In this document: positions 6,587 to 10,367 of the stretch, in pieces
Layout: each line of letters begins with the position of its first letter
Position numbering within the stretch: the stretch's first letter is position 1
NCBI GenBank assembly: GCA_026421105.1
Contig: JAPKDI010000028.1
Location: forward strand, 1 to 10,367
Length of the DNA: 10,367 bases
Origin: Alphaproteobacteria bacterium
GTDB taxonomy: Bacteria > Pseudomonadota > Alphaproteobacteria > SHVP01
Direction: 5' to 3'
Program-made: the position numbers and the translations under genes
The notes under the pieces: model-generated
Told to the model about the DNA's origin: nothing
Seen by the model: the letters and a program-made list of their open reading frames with translations, nothing else
Databases searched by the model: none

Positions 6587-7489
6587 TTATTTAGCAAGTT
6601 GGGCCTCATCACCCAGTTTTTTACCGTAAATTTCGCCCTCCGCGATCTTACTGCCGCCAATAAGGCCCCGGCGACGTTCAAGCAGGAAGAGCGTGAGGAA
6701 AGTGCCGAAAATGATTAGCAGCGAGAAGATTGTTGTCATCGTGCCAACCGCATACAGCGACGGCCGCGCCGCCGTGCCCCGCACAGCCACCATCTCGACA
6801 GGAAGGGTGTTGTTCATCCCAGTCACGAGCGCGCTTCGTGAAAATTCGTCGTAGGAGAGCGTGAAACCGAAGAGTGCTACCGCAAGAATACCCGGCGCAA
6901 CTATAGGGATGACCACAAAGCGCAAGCTCTGCCATCGGGTCGCACCCTGATCTTGAGCCGCTTCCTCAATAGAATGATCTAGGCGGCTGAAAACCGCAAA
7001 CATGATCAAGACACCGAAAGGTAGCGTCCATGTGAGATGCGCCCCAAGCGCCCCCGACCACCACTGCGACTGGAGACCAATACCGGTAAACCCGACGCCC
7101 AGACCAAAGCTGATCAAGAAGGGCGGTGCGATCAGGCTTACGACCACCAGGTAGAACACCCACGTCGCACCCCTAAAACCACGCCTAAATGCTAAGCCGG
7201 CGAGAAAGGACACGAGGGTCGTGATGACCATAACAACAAGCGCCAACATAATGGATCGCGCGAACGGCATGCGGAAGTCGCCGGGGTACTCAGGGTTAAA
7301 GACCTCGAGAAACCACATAAAAGAGGCTTCGCGGATGGGAAACATCAAGCTACCCGATGGCCCCTGAAACGACAGAATGCCGATGACGATAATTGGCCCA
7401 TAGAGGAAGGCCAGGAACGCAAAGAAAATCACCGTTCTAATGTAATAGCCGGGCGGATGACCTTCGCCGGCAACCTTTTGGGCACTCAT
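6587..7489 (-). CDS. ABC transporter permease, PotC type
   Basis: A protein of 300 residues with about six hydrophobic segments, near residues 19-41, 78-101, 110-132, 152-168, 196-212 and 249-271. The cytoplasmic EAA loop is clear: SIEEAAQDQGATRWQSLRFV (173-192) followed by IPIVAPGI, the site that docks onto the ATPase. The LSYDEFSRSALVTG segment (211-224) corresponds to the LSxDEF..S..VSG signature of PotC-like permeases of the polyamine/opine/iron family. It forms the inner-membrane channel with the permease encoded just upstream (11-base gap), fed by the binding protein at 8617-9894. The start has AGGGG about 9 bases upstream, overlapping the end of the preceding gene. Transported substrate is unknown. 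Confidence 0.93.
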   Translation of the reverse strand: MSAQKVAGEGHPPGYYIRTVIFFAFLAFLYGPIIVIGILSFQGPSGSLMFPIREASFMWFLEVFNPEYPGDFRMPFARSIMLALVVMVITTLVSFLAGLAFRRGFRGATWVFYLVVVSLIAPPFLISFGLGVGFTGIGLQSQWWSGALGAHLTWTLPFGVLIMFAVFSRLDHSIEEAAQDQGATRWQSLRFVVIPIVAPGILAVALFGFTLSYDEFSRSALVTGMNNTLPVEMVAVRGTAARPSLYAVGTMTTIFSLLIIFGTFLTLFLLERRRGLIGGSKIAEGEIYGKKLGDEAQLAK

Positions 7490-7500
7490 TTGACCAGCCC

Positions 7501-8373
7501 CTAGAGCTGTTTGCGGATGTCGACGAGACGCATAATCCCACCGACAAAGAGTAGAAGCACAAGTAACAGTATTATCCCGCTCGCAGCCGAGTAGGGATAG
7601 CGCGACTGAGCGTATTGATTATATACCGACGTCGCCAAGGTCCCCGACATCCCGCCTGAAAGAAGCCGGACCGCAACAAAATCTGACGCCGTGAGTGCGA
7701 CAATAAAAATTGTTCCGATGGCTATCCCTGGTCGGGACAACGGGATGATGATGTAAAGCAAGACCTGCCAGCCCTTGGCCCCCTGATCCTTCGCCGCCTC
7801 AATCAGGCGGAGATCAATACGCGCCATCACGTTGAACAGCGGCGCCACCATGAACAGTGTCAAAACATGAACATAGGAGAGGATTACCGCGAAGTCCGAG
7901 TACAGCAAAAACTGCAGCGGCTCGTCTGTAATACCCAGCCCCATAAGCGACCCGTTGATCAACCCCTCCTTACCGAGAAAGGGCAACCAGGCAATCATGC
8001 GCACGACGCCAGAGGTCCAAAACGGAACGACTGCAAGCAAAAACAAGAAGATTTTGATGCGTAGTCTGATTACATCGAAGACGAGGTAATAGGTAAGAAC
8101 AAAGCCCAGAACCAGCGTGATTGCCCACGTAATGGCGACCGTGCGGATGGTGTCGGCTAGAGCGCTCCAGACCACACTGTCGAACGACAGCGACCGGACA
8201 TAGTTTTCGAAAGTAAAAACGCCGACTTGCATAGCAAACGGCCCAAACTTAAAAAAGCTATAGAGCAGGATCACTAACATCGGTGCGATCAGGAAGGTCA
8301 GCAGGATCAGCACAAGGGGTGATATCTGCAGATATGCACTGAAGCGCCCTAAGGCAGTCTGTTCAGTCTCCAT
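7501..8373 (-). CDS. ABC transporter permease, PotB type
   Basis: A protein of 290 residues with about six membrane segments (near residues 16-41, 75-99, 106-130, 161-182, 216-238 and 264-283). The EAA loop is LIEAAKDQGAKGWQVLLYI (190-208) followed by IPLSRPGI, the ATPase-contact motif of importer permeases. SDFVAVRLLSGG (230-241) matches the GDFVTPxLLGG region of PotB-like subunits. It pairs with the PotC-type permease that follows. The ribosome binding site is weak (GAGTGAGA before ATCTAATG), and the gene lies 243 bases after the binding-protein stop, beyond a strong terminator, so it is probably expressed less than the binding protein. Substrate is not deducible; spermidine/putrescine-type specificity is only a family-level label. 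Confidence 0.93.
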   Translation of the reverse strand: METEQTALGRFSAYLQISPLVLILLTFLIAPMLVILLYSFFKFGPFAMQVGVFTFENYVRSLSFDSVVWSALADTIRTVAITWAITLVLGFVLTYYLVFDVIRLRIKIFLFLLAVVPFWTSGVVRMIAWLPFLGKEGLINGSLMGLGITDEPLQFLLYSDFAVILSYVHVLTLFMVAPLFNVMARIDLRLIEAAKDQGAKGWQVLLYIIIPLSRPGIAIGTIFIVALTASDFVAVRLLSGGMSGTLATSVYNQYAQSRYPYSAASGIILLLVLLLFVGGIMRLVDIRKQL

Positions 8374-8396
8374 TAGATCTCACTCAAGATTCCTGG

Positions 8397-8415
8397 AAAA
8401 AACCGTACCCACGGT
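8397..8415 (-). terminator. Weak terminator-like hairpin ahead of the permease genes
   Basis: On the minus strand ACCGT (8415-8411), a 4-base loop and ACGGT (8406-8402) are followed by a run of T. The stem has only 5 bp, so termination would be inefficient. An alternative pairing, ACCC (8420-8417) with GGGT (8410-8407), would exclude it. It lies about 25 bases before the permease start. Confidence 0.3.
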
Positions 8416-8563
8416 AGGGTCGCATGCGGCGCAAGGTTTAGCTAAAGCTACCCCCGTCCGCAACCCAAATGTGCTGCATTCAGGGGGTTTGCAAATTTTA
8501 CCTTAAGCCCTTCGCCCGTTAGTCGGCTTCGGTACAGCTATCACCGCCCTCACCCGCGCAGCC

Positions 8564-8592
8564 AAAAAAAGCGGGACGCCGAAGCGCCCCGC
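8564..8592 (-). terminator. Rho-independent terminator after the binding-protein gene
   Basis: On the minus strand a 9-bp stem (8592-8584 with 8579-8571, one G-U pair) is capped by a UUCG tetraloop closed by C-G and followed directly by seven T (8570-8564). It lies 24 bases past the stop codon of the binding protein and before the two permeases, so it should end most transcripts there and let only a fraction through. Confidence 0.9.
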
Positions 8593-8616
8593 AATTCATT
8601 GCATTTCGAGCCGTTT

Positions 8617-9894
8617 TTAGCCGGACTGAAACTTGTTCCACTTGTCGAGTAGGTATCCGAACTCGTCGTACTCGGAGTTCCAAACCGCAATGTTACCCAT
8701 ACGTTTTTCGTATGAGCCACCATCGCGCACAGTGCCAGGCTGCTCGAGTGGCTTGGTATCCGGACCAGGAATCACGCCCGCTGCGGGTTTACCTTCGTAC
8801 CAGAAGCCCCACTCGTCAGAGGTCATGAACTTCTTAGTCGCCGCGAGAGTCGGCATGTAGTAGCCCTGACGGCTGAAGTAGGCGCCAGACCAACCCGAAG
8901 ACAGCCAGTTGAAGAACTCATAGGCCGCATCACGCTTGAGACCATCAAGGCCCTTCGGCATGACGTAACCGATCGTCCAGCCACGATAGCCTTCCTTAAG
9001 TTCACCATAGACGCACGGCACGCCCATAGCCTTCGTAACGGTCACTGCAGGCGACCACATCGACTGGATCACGGTCTCGCCGGAAACCATCATGTTCACA
9101 GATTCCATGAACCCGGTCCAAAAAGCCCGAATATGGCCCTTCTTCTTGAGATCATTCATGATCACGAACGTCTTGTCGATTTCCTCCTTCGTCATGTTGC
9201 CCTTGTTGCCGTAGGTCATCATGCCTGCGCCCTCAATCGCGAGCGCAATATCCATCATCGCAATGTCGGGGAAACCTTGCAGGGCAACCTTGCCACGCCA
9301 CTCGTCGCTAATCAGCTCGGACCAGCTTTCAAGTTTGCGCCCAGTCAAATCCGGACGATAGCCCAAAGTATCTGCGTTATGGACACTCGGCAGGCCGAAA
9401 ATCATGTCGGACTCACCAGGCTTTACAAAGCTTTTGCCATCCTTGGTGTACATGACGGTGGTTGGGTTCTGGCCCTGACCAAACGGCGAACTCGGCGTTA
9501 GCGTGCCGGTCCGGTAAAGGTCGTTGAACTCATCCCAGTTTGTCAGACGCTTGGTGTCGATCGGCTGAATGTTGCCAACAGCCGATAGGCGGCGGAAGTA
9601 GTTGAACGCCGGTTCAGCGATATCGAACGAACCCGGCTGCGTATTGATTCGGTTGGTGATCGTATCAAAATCGAGCGCCGTGATATCGACTTTGAAACCA
9701 AGGTCAGCCATTGCCTGCTCAGCCCAAGCCGGCTGATGAGTCACGGCTGAACCGATCGAACGCAAAGTGATATCTTTTAGTTTATTCGCCCAGACCATCG
9801 GGAAACCACTAAGGGCTCCCGAACCCGCTGCGACACCAGCGGCTGCCGCTGTGCCCTTAAGCACTGAACGGCGATTAATATTTCGCTTACTCAT
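8617..9894 (-). CDS. Tat-exported ABC solute-binding protein, PotD-like
   Basis: A protein of 425 residues. The N-terminus carries a twin-arginine signal, NRRSVLKG with R8-R9, then an Ala/Gly-rich hydrophobic stretch and a plausible cleavage site after VWA (residue 36), so it should be exported folded to the periplasm. The body has the type-II binding-protein pattern of the extracellular solute-binding family that includes PotD: KDITLRSIGSAVTH near the mature start, PGSFDIAEPAFNYFRRL (92-108) and YRGWTIGYVMPKGLDG (residues 304-319). It is longer than a typical PotD (about 350). It delivers ligand to the permeases encoded downstream. An AGGTGAGG site precedes the ATG at 9894. No ATPase gene stands between it and the permeases, where many operons of this type place one. 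The ligand is unknown; the adjacent hyuAB operon suggests a nitrogen-containing, perhaps cyclic, compound. Confidence 0.93.
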   Translation of the reverse strand: MSKRNINRRSVLKGTAAAAGVAAGSGALSGFPMVWANKLKDITLRSIGSAVTHQPAWAEQAMADLGFKVDITALDFDTITNRINTQPGSFDIAEPAFNYFRRLSAVGNIQPIDTKRLTNWDEFNDLYRTGTLTPSSPFGQGQNPTTVMYTKDGKSFVKPGESDMIFGLPSVHNADTLGYRPDLTGRKLESWSELISDEWRGKVALQGFPDIAMMDIALAIEGAGMMTYGNKGNMTKEEIDKTFVIMNDLKKKGHIRAFWTGFMESVNMMVSGETVIQSMWSPAVTVTKAMGVPCVYGELKEGYRGWTIGYVMPKGLDGLKRDAAYEFFNWLSSGWSGAYFSRQGYYMPTLAATKKFMTSDEWGFWYEGKPAAGVIPGPDTKPLEQPGTVRDGGSYEKRMGNIAVWNSEYDEFGYLLDKWNKFQSG

Positions 9895-9925
9895 GCGTTA
9901 GTTCCCTCACCTGTTAATTCTTCGA

Positions 9926-9976
9926 GAGGTCTGGTGTGCGGTTTGCACCCTGACCCCAAAAGCTAGCACTGACCTC
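9926..9976 (-). promoter_or_regulatory. Possible folded 5' leader of the binding-protein mRNA
   Basis: On the minus strand GAGGTC (9976-9971) can pair with GACCTC (9931-9926), and just inside GTGC (9969-9966) can pair with GCAC (9939-9936), separated by a 1 x 4 internal loop. The enclosed loop has about 26 bases. The element lies wholly within the leader predicted from the promoter at 10004-10012. It matches no riboswitch class I recognise. Confidence 0.3.
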
Positions 9977-9980
9977 AAAT
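9950..9980. repeat. Imperfect direct repeat below the binding-protein promoter
   Basis: CTGACCCCAAAA (9950-9961) and CTGACCTCAAAT (9969-9980) on the + strand agree at ten of twelve bases with starts 19 bases apart, about two helical turns. Their place just downstream of the expected transcription start would suit a repressor operator. They also overlap the arms of the possible leader hairpin, so only one of the two readings may be meaningful. Confidence 0.3.
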
Positions 9981-10003
9981 TACGAGGACATTACATAGAA
10001 CCC

Positions 10004-10012
10004 ATTATAGCA
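10004..10012 (-). promoter_or_regulatory. Extended -10 promoter of the binding-protein gene
   Basis: On the minus strand TGCTATAAT is a perfect TATAAT (10009-10004) with the TGn extension (10012-10010). The -35 region around 10027-10032 (GTGGTA at 17-base spacing) is poor, which is typical of extended -10 promoters and leaves room for an activator. Transcription would start near 9997, about 100 bases before the ATG at 9894. Confidence 0.6.
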
Positions 10013-10201
10013 TTATTTTGTTTCGGTACCACCGACAGAATTGTCCTTAGCCTCAGCTGTTTCACGACATTGTGCTTAGAACAAGACACCTGTTCACTGG
10101 GTTCACCCCAGAAGCCGGCCACGGGAGTTCGTTTGACCTGTAAAGCTTTTCGGCTAAACCCCTATTAGTTATATGAGTTTTAGAAGCGAAAGGTTTGTGG
10201 G

Positions 10202-10231
10202 CTGACAGTGGTTTAATCGAGCCTGTATAGC
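10202..10231 (+). promoter_or_regulatory. Possible divergent promoter on the + strand
   Basis: CTGACA (10202-10207), an 18-base spacer and TATAGC (10226-10231) form a moderate sigma70-like match. It points to the right, toward the candidate start at 10256. Such matches arise by chance in AT-rich spacers, so support is weak. Confidence 0.25.
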
Positions 10232-10255
10232 CTAACGGCGAATACGACGAGATTT

Positions 10256-10367
10256 ATGAGATGGCCGGGGCTGAAGGGGGGTACTCCGGTTGGCGAAGCG
10301 ATCGAACAGTCTCGCAAAGTAGAGCTCGACCTTCCGGTCGCCCGAAGTAGGCGGCTAATACCTCACA
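10256..10367 (+). CDS. Possible start of a divergent gene, cut by the right edge
   Basis: From the ATG at 10256 a frame stays open for 37 codons to the window edge; the product begins MRWPGLKGGTPVGEAIEQ. It resembles no family I recognise, and the ribosome binding site is poor (GACGAG). A candidate promoter lies at 10202-10231. The opposite strand is also open over nearly the same bases (10367 down to a TAA at 10256-10254, ending in ...PSAPAIS), which would instead be the tail of a gene entering from the right. Third-base GC does not separate the two well (about 59% against 51%). At most one is likely real. Confidence 0.25.
   Translation, partial: MRWPGLKGGTPVGEAIEQSRKVELDLPVARSRRLIPH

Larger units (their letters stand above)
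9895..10255. other. Control region upstream of the binding-protein gene, no gene seen
   Basis: About 360 bases, more AT-rich than the genes, without a convincing coding frame. Besides the promoter, leader fold and repeats listed separately, it contains a palindrome-like GACA-GAAT-TGTC (10034-10045) just upstream of the expected -35 position and two direct copies of GTTCAC nine bases apart (10092-10097 and 10101-10106). These could be operator sites, but neither is distinctive enough to name a regulator. Confidence 0.5.

Noticed and set aside
6440..6718. + strand open frame of 92 codons reaching into the hyu spacer
   Set aside because: It overlaps the promoter and the end of the permease gene, lacks a ribosome binding site and has no protein-like features.
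10330..10367. GGCTAATACC-like string considered as a fragment of 16S rRNA
   Set aside because: Only a very short resemblance; the flanking bases do not match rRNA.

Overview
The window reads as one catabolic and transport locus of a Gram-negative bacterium, most likely an alphaproteobacterium. That placement is an inference from moderate-to-high GC, GGGAGAG-type ribosome binding sites, a Tat-exported binding protein and gene types common in marine and soil alphaproteobacteria; there is no rRNA or marker gene to confirm it. All eight well-supported genes lie on the minus strand, so the locus reads from right to left.

Right part (10367 to 6587): a control region of about 360 bases (9895-10255) carries a strong extended -10 promoter and a leader RNA that could fold. 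It is followed by a Tat-secreted PotD-like solute-binding protein (8617-9894), a textbook Rho-independent terminator with a UUCG loop (8564-8592), then two PotB/PotC-type ABC permeases (7501-8373 and 6587-7489). No ATPase gene is present. The right edge holds two opposing, overlapping short open frames that both run off the window; a divergent gene starting near 10256 is possible but weakly supported.

Left part (6586 to 1): a sigma70-like promoter (TTGACA, 17-base spacer, GATAGT) at 6483-6511 precedes a closely packed operon. In order it encodes hydantoinase/oxoprolinase subunit A (4118-6388), subunit B (2202-4103), an isocitrate lyase/PEP mutase-superfamily enzyme with the lyase-type KKCGH cysteine (1167-2093), an isochorismatase-fold cysteine amidohydrolase resembling N-carbamoylsarcosine amidase (496-1149), and a divergent YrdC/Sua5-fold protein cut by the left edge (1-467). 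A perfect 10-bp hairpin sits between subunit B and the lyase.

Inferred logic: the ABC system imports a small, possibly cationic or nitrogen-rich compound. HyuAB opens a cyclic amide (hydantoin-, imide- or lactam-like) using ATP, the isochorismatase-type enzyme removes a carbamoyl or amide group, and the lyase splits a C-C bond in the resulting carboxylate. The YrdC-like protein has no obvious role here; because YrdC domains handle carbamoyl-adenylates, its presence beside a presumed N-carbamoyl hydrolase is notable. The oddest single feature is a histone H1-like Lys/Ala/Arg/Ser tail of about 70 residues on HyuA, built partly from 15-bp tandem DNA repeats.
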